Origin: Gracilaria gracilis
Taxonomy: Eukaryota > Rhodophyta > Florideophyceae > Gracilariales > Gracilariaceae
Length of the DNA: 64,000 nt
Direction: 5' to 3'
NCBI GenBank assembly: GCA_030374805.1
Contig: JARGSG010000121.1
Location: 62,001-126,000, forward strand
Shown here: in pieces, positions 1-8,778 of the stretch
How positions within the stretch are numbered: the stretch's first letter is position 1
Layout of the letters: every line of letters starts with the position of its first letter
The notes under the pieces: generated by a model
The model's input: only the letters and a program-made list of their open reading frames with translations
Told to the model about the DNA's origin: nothing
The model's database searches: none
Made by a program: the position numbers and the translations under genes

Positions 1-3000
1 GGAAAGAAGTCAAACAAGAAGGGTCAGTCTACTCAAGACGACGGGAATGAATCGGACAGTGTAGCAGCTCTTCTTGTAGCACAGTGTCAGTACTCTGATG
101 ATGCTGAAATGGAAACTGTTATTCTCACTTATGATGTTGGTGACCATTCGGACAGCGTAGCTCTGAAGGACGCGGCTCTGGTTGCCAACCACAAAGTTCA
201 CAAGGATAAGGAACAATGCTGGTATCTTGACTCCGGTGCATCCAGGCTCATTACGAACAATAAGAGCTATTTATCATCAACACTACGACCGTCGTCGAAG
301 AAGAATGTATCCATTGGTTATGGCACCAAGGTTATTGTTGCAGGTGAAGGCAGAGCACAATGTTGGGTACCAAATGAAAGGAAAACCCTTACTAAGACTT
401 ACCTACATAACGTCTTGTATGTACCAGACCTCATGTGTAGCCTCATCTCGGTCAGTGCAATCCGTCGTAGAGTGTATATGGCGGTATTCCTGACTAACGC
501 AGAAGGCAATGGCGCGGCTTTGATACTGAACCAAGAGACTAATCAGCTTCTCACAATGGGTAGAGAAATAGCTGAAGGACTGTATGAACTGGGGGTGTAC
601 CCCACAGCCGAAAACACGAGTACATCTTTGATTGTACGTGGTAACCAGAAGTTTACTGAGTTATGGCATCAGAGGCTTGGTCATCCAAGTCTTGAATATC
701 TCCGGAAGACTCTCAATCTTGTCACAGGCGTTCCCAAGACTAATCTGAGTGCCATTGGCCACTGCGAGCCATGTGCAGAGGGAAAGTCTACGCGAGTCCC
801 ACGACTACCGCTAACTGCTCCAACTGCGATCGAGGTACTGGAGCTCGTTCATACAGACGTCCTGGGACCTGTAGATGTCCAAAGACTATTGAGATCCCAA
901 TACTTCGTTTCGTTGTATGATGACAAGAGTCGCTTGTCTGCAATCAGGCTTCTCGGGGATAGAACTCAGGTTAATGATAGGGTGAAAGACATGATCGCCT
1001 TATTCGAAACACAGTCTGGAAAGAAGCTAAAGCGGATCAGGTATGACAATGCCGGTGAATATCTTTCTGAGAGTATGTCTCTATGGCTTCGGACGAAGTG
1101 AATCCAACTCGAACCAGCGCCTGCGTACAGCCCGGAATCTAACGGTAAAGCCGAGAGGCTAAACCGCACCCTCAACGACAAAGCGAGAACAATGTTACGA
1201 GTGGTGGAAGATACTCATCGTAGCAGTCAGCTGTGGGGAGAAGCTGTTACCACAGCGAACTATCTCAGAAACCGAACATTTGTTCGTAGAGATGGTGAAC
1301 CTGACATGACACCAATTAAGATCTTCACGGGTAAGAAGCCGAATATATCACACTTACGCACTTTTGGTGCGCAGTGTTACGTGCAAACTCCCAAAGAGCG
1401 CCGTAAGAGGAGCGCAAAATACAAGAACCGAACGATTAAGGGAATCCTTGTTTGCTACGAACGCGGAAAATGCTACAGGGTATATGTTTCTGATAAGAAC
1501 AAAGTAATGATCTCTAAGGATGTAACCTTCAATGAGGATATTACGGGATGGCCGAAGGCCACCATAACACCACTTGCCGACGAAGTGGACCTAGCCGGGG
1601 TCCAAGAAGTTGATTCTATGGAAGATGAAGCAACGAATCTGGATATGAAGAGTGAAGCCATGGAAGTGGACTGGAATCAGAAGACCGTGAAGAAAGAAGA
1701 TGTCTCGGAGGATGAAGAAGATGAAGACGACCTTGTTTTCATGGATGCACATGGAGAGTATTCCTACGACCCTGAATTAGTGACCCACTACCCTCCCGAG
1801 CCACGACGCTCGACCAGATCGAGACAACAGCCACAGCGTTTCACTCCAGATACTGTCCTCGCAAGGCTCACGGGTAACATCATGGGCAATGACGACAATG
1901 ATAGTCCTTTGAATGTTCGAGAAGCAATCAATGGCGCAGAGGCCCCACAGTGGAAGGCGGCCATGAAAGAAGAAATGAATCACATGAAGGAGCGATCGGT
2001 CTGGGAATTAGTCCCGCGTCCGCCGAACTGCAAACCAATCACCAATCGTTGGTTATTCTTGAAGAAGCACGATGAGAAAGGCAGTGTGGAGGGCTACCGG
2101 GCACGTCTTGTAGCTCGTGGCTTCACCCAGCGAGCAGGTATAGATTACACTGAGCTTTTTTCACCTGTTGTCAAATACATCACCGTTAGAGCAGTGTTAT
2201 CAGTTATGGCAGCCTATGGAATGGAAGCTGTACAGTTCAATGTATGCACAGCTTTTCTGTATGTTGATCTCTCCGAAGAACTGTACATGCGCCAACCCGA
2301 AGGATTCATGAACCAGACAAAGCCTGACCATGTCTACAAGCTCAAGAAATCCATCTACGGGCTCAAGCAAGCGGCCAGAGCCTGGCGTAGAAAGTTTAAG
2401 TTGATAATGCGTGAGTTGGGGTGCAAGCTGTCTGAAAACGATCCAGGTCTTTTCTTCTATGAAGTTGGACAATATCGCCTACTAGTGTACGTGGCTGATG
2501 GTGTGGTAGTCGGCAGACTCCAAGACGATATACTACACTTTGTGCAGAAACTGCAGAAATATATTCGGATCCGAGTATATAATGAGCCACGGAAGTTTCT
2601 TGGAATGATCATGGAGCGCAGCGGTAATGGAAAAGCACTACGTGTTCATAATGCGCCTATGATTGGACGTTTGGCTCAAAAGTTTCGAGTTGACACAGCA
2701 GCTGCCGTCAATGTCCCACTCCAGAGCACACACTCTCACAAATCAGATGACAAGAATGCAGACGAAACTCCATTTCGTGAATTAGTGGGGTCATTGATGC
2801 ACTTGTGCAACACTGTACGACCGGAAATTTCGTTTTCTGTAGGATACTTGGCTCGTTTTACGACATGCCACTCTCGTGAACACTGGAACGCTGCTAAGAA
2901 AGTTTTGAAGTACCTATATGCCACAAAGAATTCTGTAATTGAGTACAAAGCAGGAAGCGCAGTGGTGTTAGAAGGTACATCTGATTCGGACTTTGCCGGT

Positions 3001-3456
3001 GATCATAACGATAGGAAGTCTACAAGTGGTTTTGTCTTCACGTTCTGTGGTGGACCGATCTCATCGCGTAGTAAGAAGCAGACAGTTGTCGCCCAATCTA
3101 CTTTGAAGTCGAAATATGTGGCTATGTCATTTGCAGTTCGAGAGGGAATATGGTTAAGAAAATTAATGAACGAACTGCTTGGTCACTCTGAAAAATGCAT
3201 CGACATATTCGGAGACAATTAGGGAATGAACACGCTAGCCAAGGATGAAGTACTCAACGAACACACCAAGCACATAGAGGTCAAGTACGATCTAGTGAAA
3301 GACTCGGTAGAACGCAGCCTCGTGCGAATCGGGTACCGCAAGAGTAATGAATTGGGAGCGGACTTGTTCACCAAACCACTTGGTCCCGTAGGACACAAAC
3401 GACTGTGTGCCATGATTGGAATGGAGATCCTAACATTGGAACGAGAGGGAATGTAG
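1..3456 (+). pseudogene. copia Gag-Pol polyprotein, inactivated
   Basis: One reading frame runs from base 1 to 3456 but is broken by TGA at 1099-1101 and TAG at 3220-3222. Visible landmarks are a protease DSGAS motif near 229, a GAG-pre-integrase WHQRLGH with a following C-x2-C, integrase aspartates (HTDVLGP, YDNAGEY) and the integrase glutamate in NGKAERLNRTL just past the first stop. RT, RNase H and the closing ADLFTKPL motif follow. Catalytic residues are also damaged. The first RT aspartate region reads QFNVCTAFL where D is usual, the YVDD box reads YVADG, and the RNase H acidic position in the STLKSKY segment has lysine where glutamate is normal. The stops look like single substitutions in conserved codons. 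This copy cannot supply its own enzymes. Confidence 0.93.
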
Positions 3457-3763
3457 CGACACTGACGCCGCCTGCACGAGCAGTCCTGTGAGAATGTGTA
3501 CTGCACAGACAACTTATATCTGGCAAACTCGTGCGGTGACTACCATCTGACATGTGTAGTGCAGCGCGTTGCGGTCTCAGGGCGTTCCACGACGGATCAA
3601 CATCCATGCTGTTCTAAACAAAGATTTAGAGCACGCATGGAACACAATGGCTGTGTATTCATCCTTGATGGTAAACTATAAAACACAGATAGACACTCAA
3701 TAAACCGAAGAGGAAAGCAATTCCTCGGATACCTTCTCATTTCAGTCAATCCCCATTTCAACA
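3452..3763 (+). repeat. copia 3' LTR with polypurine tract upstream
   Basis: The LTR begins TGTAGCGACA and ends TTTCAACA, giving TG...CA termini over 312 bp. A purine run (3441-3451, ACGAGAGGGAA) lies directly upstream as the plus-strand primer. The LTR contains TATAAA at 3677-3682 and AATAAA at 3699-3704, a plausible promoter and polyadenylation signal. The right boundary is set by homology: from 3764 onward the sequence matches the other tandem units. The partner LTR is outside the window, so divergence cannot be measured. Confidence 0.85.
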
Positions 3764-4219
3764 ATATCGGTACCGGTTTAGCATACTGTCATCCGCGATC
3801 CCCGTGCTGCCCATCGCTTCTGAAGTTGGTCCTAAATATGAATGAAAAGGCGTGAACGATTTGCACTGGCATTGAAACACGTTGCCAATTAGTTGGTTGC
3901 ACAACTCTTTAGTATTCTGACTGCCGTCCACAGCAGCGTACTGATGGTATCGGTGGCATTTGAGAAAGGCATGGAAGTCAACCAAAGATGGTTTTGAGCA
4001 GCTCCGTTCGCGTGCCCACGTCGAAGATGGACAAGGGTTAGAAGATTAATTACAAGGAGTTGCAGTACAAATTGCTCGAACATCCGAAATGGCCTGAGAA
4101 CAAAGTTGTTTACTTTAATTAACGAAACGATGATGAACTGGACGGGGATAGAAGAAGCAAGAGATATATCAAGATGGGACAACCAGAGCCCGTGAGTGCG
4201 CTCTAGTTTATACTGGATT

Positions 4220-4557
4220 CTAATCTGATCTGTTGCGCCTCGCGCGACATCCTCTACGCGACATGCTGGTTCTTTTGGCTATGGAAAAGATGATCTCACA
4301 TGCATCCGGGTGGTCCAGACACAAGCTGGCCACTTTTTCAGCACCGTGCCAAATCTGTTTGAATGCATCCTCCAGATCGTCGCCAAAACCATCAAGTGCA
4401 TTTGTAACGTTGTCACCAATTGAATCAATTTTAAGGCCTAAGAAGGCCCTTTCTGAGAGGGGAAATCCGGAGTGAGCGTGGTTGTCGGGGGAACTGAGGC
4501 AATGGCAACGGCGATGGACGCAATGAATGCCAGGAGGATGAAGATGAGGCGGTTCAT
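4220..4557 (-). pseudogene. secreted small protein, frameshifted copy
   Basis: Homologue of the intact 117-aa genes at 30648-31001 and 44962-45315. The start and signal peptide are preserved. A run of six C on the coding strand (near codon 23) has lost one base, so translation leaves the frame just after the signal peptide and stops soon after. A second difference is loss of about 15 bp near the 3' end, which by itself would be in frame. The gene is therefore functional in at most two of the three units seen. Confidence 0.7.
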
Positions 4558-4671
4558 GGGTCGTGTGGCGGTTGAAAGACGTAGGGGAAGCAGTGGAAGG
4601 TTCCCTTTTTTCTGTGCAAATGGGAGTAGCAGGTAGGGGTTGGGGACTATAATGAGGGTGTTTGCGCTTTT

Positions 4672-5094
4672 ATGGACGGTTTGGGCTATGGCTCAGAATA
4701 TCTTGAGTCGATGAAGAAGAATGCGGATGGCACCGTCGTTGGCACTTACAATGTCCAGCAGTGTGATGGTAGCGTCGGCATTCGAGGTAACGTGTGGCAT
4801 GGCGCACGCTCACGTGCACACGTCTTACAACATGAACGCAACGACATCCCATCTCAAGGAAACATCCACCCTCATTCGCTAGCTAGGCCACGAGCAAGCA
4901 TTTCTGTCCAGCGAACAACTTTTGCGATCTTGTTACCTCTTCTTGTCATGAAGGGCATGGACCCTAGTGGAAACGTTCAACAAGGCAAACCACTGAGGTT
5001 TCTGATGTCAATTGACTTGTTTGCCACATCTCCCGTGCAGCAGTTGAAGGGCAACGTTCAAATTGGACGCGCCACCGAAGCGATTGTATTCTGA
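4672..5094 (+). CDS. hypothetical protein, 140 aa (weak)
   Basis: ATG-started ORF of unknown function. The equivalents in units B (31116-31433) and C (45430-45747) are about 106 codons because they carry an extra T after the codons for VQQG, which moves the frame to an early stop. No domain, signal peptide or family match is recognised. It lies about 110 bp from, and divergent to, the secreted-protein gene. Conservation across units is no stronger than that of the surrounding DNA, so coding status is uncertain. Confidence 0.25.
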   Translation: MDGLGYGSEYLESMKKNADGTVVGTYNVQQCDGSVGIRGNVWHGARSRAHVLQHERNDIPSQGNIHPHSLARPRASISVQRTTFAILLPLLVMKGMDPSGNVQQGKPLRFLMSIDLFATSPVQQLKGNVQIGRATEAIVF

Positions 5095-5108
5095 ATGACA
5101 TTGGTGAC

Positions 5109-5792
5109 ATGGCGCGATTGGGCCAGCCCGCCGCCTTGTCCAAGGGGCAACTATCGGTAAGTTACAACACGCCGTCAAACGGTGAACACTGGCTGCGCCG
5201 ACGCTTCCACGCGCTGCGCAGCAAAACTGCACAGCACCAACAAACGTGCAGGCTACGCTCCTGCGCCTCTCGCACGGTGTGCAACCGCGGGAGGTGGCTG
5301 TTCGCCACGGACCTGATGCTGCTTGTGTTAGCTATCGCCAGCGTGCTATCGTTCACCGTGCTTCCGTTTACATGGGCTGCGAGCGTGTTCCTCGCACTGC
5401 TGATGCTTCGCGCCGCCGAACGCGCTACCAACCAGGGCACGTCTCAGCGAGCGGATGCGCCGCAACGCCTTGGACTTGGCGAGATTGTGTGCAGGGGCGT
5501 GTGCGTGTGTGCTCGGGTTGGTTCGCTGACGGTGGTAGCCTTCACTCTGGTGTGGGTATACGCCTGTCTGTTTCGCGGCTGCGGACTACTCGGCGTGCGC
5601 ATGGAGGACAGACTGAGGAAGGAATTGTTGCGAGCTTATGACGGCTTGGGAGCTCTGACTGTGCCCGTGGTGTACGTGCCGTTGATTGCGGTGGCTTTGA
5701 TGTCGGCGTGGGTGGCGGTTAAGATGGAACTGGGCGCAAATCACAGCGACTGCCAGCGATGTGGAGCAGGTGAGGTGCGAGATGGATGGTGA
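5109..5792 (+). CDS. multi-pass membrane protein, unit A copy
   Basis: ORF of 227 aa with an ATG at 5109. Residues from about 65 onward contain hydrophobic segments that read as four membrane spans: two close together (about 69-106), one near 133-152 and one near 178-203. A short charged cytosolic-type loop (MEDRLRKELLRAY) precedes the last span. No family is recognised. The unit B and C copies lack five bases near 5159, so their upstream extension is out of frame and they would start at an internal ATG, giving 149 aa. Which start is ancestral cannot be decided. The core is conserved in all three units. Confidence 0.45.
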   Translation: MARLGQPAALSKGQLSVSYNTPSNGEHWLRRRFHALRSKTAQHQQTCRLRSCASRTVCNRGRWLFATDLMLLVLAIASVLSFTVLPFTWAASVFLALLMLRAAERATNQGTSQRADAPQRLGLGEIVCRGVCVCARVGSLTVVAFTLVWVYACLFRGCGLLGVRMEDRLRKELLRAYDGLGALTVPVVYVPLIAVALMSAWVAVKMELGANHSDCQRCGAGEVRDGW

Positions 5793-6549
5793 GGTATACC
5801 GTGGCGTTTGGACTGTGTGGCAAGGCCACGCCAATGGCGCTGTTGTGCATGTGGGCGGTGGCAGCGGCTGTTTTGCCGTGGTGATCTTGATCTTCTTCCA
5901 ACCGGGCCCGTTTGCTTGCGGCGTTCTACGCCATAGCTACAGCAGAGCGCGACGTGTGCGAGCGCAGGCGGGCAGTCGCGCGCACGAATTATTCTGCAGC
6001 TCAAACTGTTGGAGACGATTCACGCACGTGTCGGTTGGGCACACTGCCAGCGTCATGGGGGCGCAAGCCGAGGCGCGTCGCAGCGCGCGCGCAACGCGGT
6101 GGGGACACGTTCGCCCGGGGAACTGCTGTAATATTGTAAATCCACCCGGGGTACAGTAAGGCCTAAATCACAGCTGGTGGATATACACAAAGTGTTACAT
6201 CCATCCGGGCGACTGTAACCGTACCCACCCACCCCCCTTCCCCGTGTTGCGCATTAGCGACAAACGGCAAATGGCACGCGAGTGAAGGCACAAAGTCTCG
6301 GCGTAGAGCGCTGGTGAGGCAAGCAACGAAAACGTTGTGCGAGCCGGCGCGTGCAACAGCCGCGGCGCACCACTGGAAAGCACCGGCGCCGCCAATGTGT
6401 GCCGGCCCAGCCGAGCCGAACTCAACAAAACGTGCCATGTTGCGGCGCGCGCAAGTCAGCCTGCGCCCGCCCCTGCCGCCGCGGGCCGTTGCCGGCGCCG
6501 TTCGGGCGCACACGCCATACGTTGCATCCCGTCGCGCCTGCCCCACCCC
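5793..6549. other. GC-rich inter-ORF region, unit A
   Basis: No supportable gene. GC-rich sequence with overlapping open frames on both strands, a known side effect of high GC. Segments such as the CCACCCGGGGTACAGTAAGGCC stretch near 6142 recur unchanged in units B and C. Promoter-like signals are not evident. Confidence 0.5.
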
Positions 6550-6837
6550 ATGACGCAGTTCCTCTCCGCACTGCTGCCGCTGCTGTCGGCGGCCGCAGCG
6601 CCGTCGCTCGCGCGCGTGCCGGCGCCCCGTGGGCGCGGGCGCGCAGTTTCTGCAGCCGCTGCCACCGCCACCGGGGCCCATCAACGCCAACACGCTGCTG
6701 CGCGGCAGGACGCCGCGCTCGCCGCTGTTTGGCGCCGCCGCAAAGGCTTCATCTACTCTTGGGTACATCCCGTTCTACTCGTAGGGCGGCTAATGAGCGG
6801 CGCCGTATTGTATGTAATTGAATTCGTTGCTCAATAA
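6550..6837 (+). CDS. hypothetical small protein with signal-like N-terminus, unit A
   Basis: A 95-aa ORF from ATG 6550. The first 20 residues (MTQFLSALLPLLSAAAAPSL) resemble a signal peptide, followed by an Arg/Ala-rich middle and a hydrophobic tail. AATAAA signals follow directly after the stop (from about 6833). Units B (32987-33253) and C (47301-47588) carry the same ORF; B has a shifted C-terminus after loss of a base near the end. Two other frames are also open here because of GC content, so the choice of frame rests mainly on the signal-like start and the downstream polyadenylation signal. Confidence 0.3.
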   Translation: MTQFLSALLPLLSAAAAPSLARVPAPRGRGRAVSAAAATATGAHQRQHAAARQDAALAAVWRRRKGFIYSWVHPVLLVGRLMSGAVLYVIEFVAQ

Positions 6838-7804
6838 ATTCAAAATAAATTACTACGTTATTGTCAGAGCTTCGCGAAGCAAGCTTCTGAAAGGAAAAAA
6901 CCGCAAAGCTCCAGCGAAAAAAAAGATAGTAGGATAGGAGTTTGTTTTTAAAAAAGTTACCTTCAATAATTGAAATTATTTCAAACAGGTTTTCAAATAC
7001 TGAAGAAAGAACAATTATACAAACACTGTATTATTAATACGACCAACTGCGAAAGGCTTTTTTTTATTAAACTTAACTCTTCGGAGAAAACCAATACGTT
7101 GCATGTTCCAGTAAAAACAAATACAGGGTGGTGCACACGTCTTTTGAAAACGTTTCTAACATTAATTATTCCGCGTCCGTCCGCAGCCAGAACAAGTTGC
7201 AAGATAAGAACAAATGGTCTCTCCAACCATATGTGAGAATATTGCCCAATACTTAGGGCGGTTTCTTTCCTGGGGAGGTGGTTAGTTGTACGACTGACTG
7301 GTTGAACTAGTCACATCTTCGCAGTCTCTCGTGACGCCAGTGCTGAAGAGGCCTACTGTTCCTCCTACGCAATAGAAACAAAATAGATCTATCACCTCAT
7401 GAGTACTTCAAATACTAATTTGTAGGGTGAAATGGTGGTTAAGAAAATAGCAAACCACTATCGAGGGGAAGCAACACACGAGGGCAAGCCAAGCAGTGGT
7501 CCCCCTGGCGCAAGAGCTGGATGCTGCGTGTTCTTCTGTCCAGGGAAAACCGCAGGCCGCTTAAGGAACGAATACGTTGCGAAGAATCGTAGGTTCCCTT
7601 CAAAAGAGGTTGGGAGCACCCGCTCAAAAGACACCAACGATTCAAGGATTCAAACACAGCGTAGGTCACCCACGATTCAAAGATCAAAAAACAGCGTAGA
7701 TGGTACAACGGTACTTGCGTCATCCCGTTTACGGTCATGTGCCACTTTGGTACATTCAAAAATTCGTCCAGCTCCCAGCATGGTCCAATAAACGATCATT
7801 CTGA
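6838..7804. other. AT-rich intergenic tail of unit A
   Basis: No gene supported. It holds polyadenylation-like AATAAA signals just after 6833, A/T-rich tracts around 6900-7090, and a degenerate tandem repeat of about 33 bp around 7625-7700 (CACGATTCAA...CACAGCGTAGGT type). It ends in the junction segment where transposons have inserted in other units. The same layout is seen at 33254-34136 and 47589-48507. Confidence 0.6.
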
Positions 7805-7891
7805 GAGCATCTCTATCAAGAAACCCAAAGCAAACTTTGAAACAAGCCAAATTCCTAAAATTTGGTTTAGCAAGTAGGCATCACCCCTATC

Positions 7892-8743
7892 TGTGGAGCA
7901 ACGCCTTTGGCGGGAAAAGCGCAAGCTCACGAAGACGTTCGGAATCTTCCCCTCGACAGGGCAGCACAGCGAACGGAGCACTCCGGGAATGACACAGCTA
8001 AGCCGGGTGTAAATCCGAGGTCAAACGGTCACGACAAGCGTCGGAGCGTTAGGCTGATTAGTAGTCGGTAGAGATCCACGTGTTCACACGGTCACGAGAT
8101 GAGTCCTCGAAAGAGAGTAGCACGGCAACGACAAGGTGTCGGAAACGGGCCACTGCGAACAGGGCAAAAAGGCAAACCCAAAAAAAGGGGAGAAAGCAAA
8201 CCACCAGAGTGGGGGAAAAAGAGAGAGTAAAGCAAACCCAATACAGGGGCGAGTATACGACAATAGGTCGGAACGAGACACACAAATAGTGGTTATACTC
8301 TGAGCGCCACAAAGGTGGGTAACTATACGTGAACAACGCGGTCGTCACTCCACTTGGAGGTGAACAGTCCGCGAAGGCGTGATAGTTAGAGCCAGAAGCC
8401 CTTGTTTGGCAAGAGGCAATTTACTTGGGGGAGCGATGCTCAACCCTCTAAGTACTGAGCTCGGCGCACCACTGACAGTGGGTGCGCCGGGCAAAATAAT
8501 CTATAAAATATCTGAGTAAATACAGCAATGCTGGGTGCACTGCCTCCGGCATATCCGTGCTACACGTGTGCTAGTCACACCCGCTGAGCGGCGCCTCGAG
8601 CCGTGCAATCCACGTGTACATGTGTGGAAATTACCTCAGCGAGGCGACACGCTAATAGCGGTGTAGCTCATATATATCTACTAACGCATGATGCGGAAAT
8701 TAACTAAGTACCTCAAATCGCCTCCAAGGAGTGTTGTCCTTCA
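7892..8743 (-). repeat. gypsy 1 3' LTR
   Basis: 852 bp. On the element's own strand it starts TGAAGGACAA and ends GCTCCACA. It holds an imperfect hairpin at 8462-8489 (CGGCGCACCACT, loop GAC, complementary arm with one extra G), three CACGTG hexamers (near 8078, 8560 and 8611), and on the plus strand a TATAAAATA at 8502-8510. The TATA-like site faces the antisense ORF starting at 8779. Short ORFs inside the LTR recur identically in the other LTR and have no support as genes. Confidence 0.95.
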
Positions 8744-8758
8744 TATCCCCCTCCTTAA
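8744..8758 (-). promoter_or_regulatory. gypsy 1 polypurine tract
   Basis: On the element strand this reads as a purine run (AAGGAGGGGGATA) ending exactly at the 3' LTR, the expected plus-strand primer for reverse transcription. Closely similar purine runs also occur inside pol near 12003-12025 and 15183-15205. Confidence 0.8.
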
Positions 8759-8778
8759 GAGTGAGCCACGCCGTCGCG

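Larger units (their letters stand above)
1..3763 (+). mobile_element. Ty1/copia LTR retrotransposon, 5' part outside window
   Basis: A copia-type retrotransposon entering from the left edge. Protease, GAG-pre-integrase, integrase, reverse transcriptase and RNase H follow in the copia order, with integrase before RT. A polypurine tract (3441-3451) and a 3' LTR (3452-3763) close it. Immediately after the LTR, sequence homologous to units B and C resumes (compare 30192 and 44505), so the element inserted into a copy of the 12-kb tandem unit. The first five flanking bases, ATATC (3764-3768), should be the target duplication, but its partner lies outside the window. The 5' LTR, most of gag and the primer site are not visible. 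Confidence 0.95.
3764..7804. repeat. tandem 12-kb unit A, right-hand remnant
   Basis: This stretch is near-identical to 30192-34136 plus 36356 onward (unit B) and to 44505-48536 (unit C), in the same order. It holds a broken secreted-protein gene, a membrane-protein ORF, a GC-rich ORF cluster and an AT-rich tail. Its left side, including the Sel1 gene, is missing because the copia element is joined at 3763. At the right it is interrupted at TGA (7802-7804) by the Harbinger element, and the homology resumes at 22167. Small indels relative to B and C have changed several of its reading frames. Confidence 0.9.

Noticed and set aside
5156..5252. GTAAGT...GTGCAG as an intron in the unit A membrane-protein gene
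   Set aside because: Removing it puts the membrane-protein frame out of register, and units B and C lack the GTAAGT.
6163..6768. Long overlapping ORFs on both strands (repeated at 32627-33205 and 46941-47519)
   Set aside because: GC-rich, Ala/Arg-rich reading in three or more frames at once, without domains. I kept only one weak plus-strand candidate with a signal-like start.
8058..8348. Hydrophobic 96-aa ORF inside the gypsy 1 LTR (also 18624-18914)
   Set aside because: Lies wholly in the LTR, overlaps several alternative frames, and is a non-ATG or low-complexity product; identity between copies reflects LTR identity.
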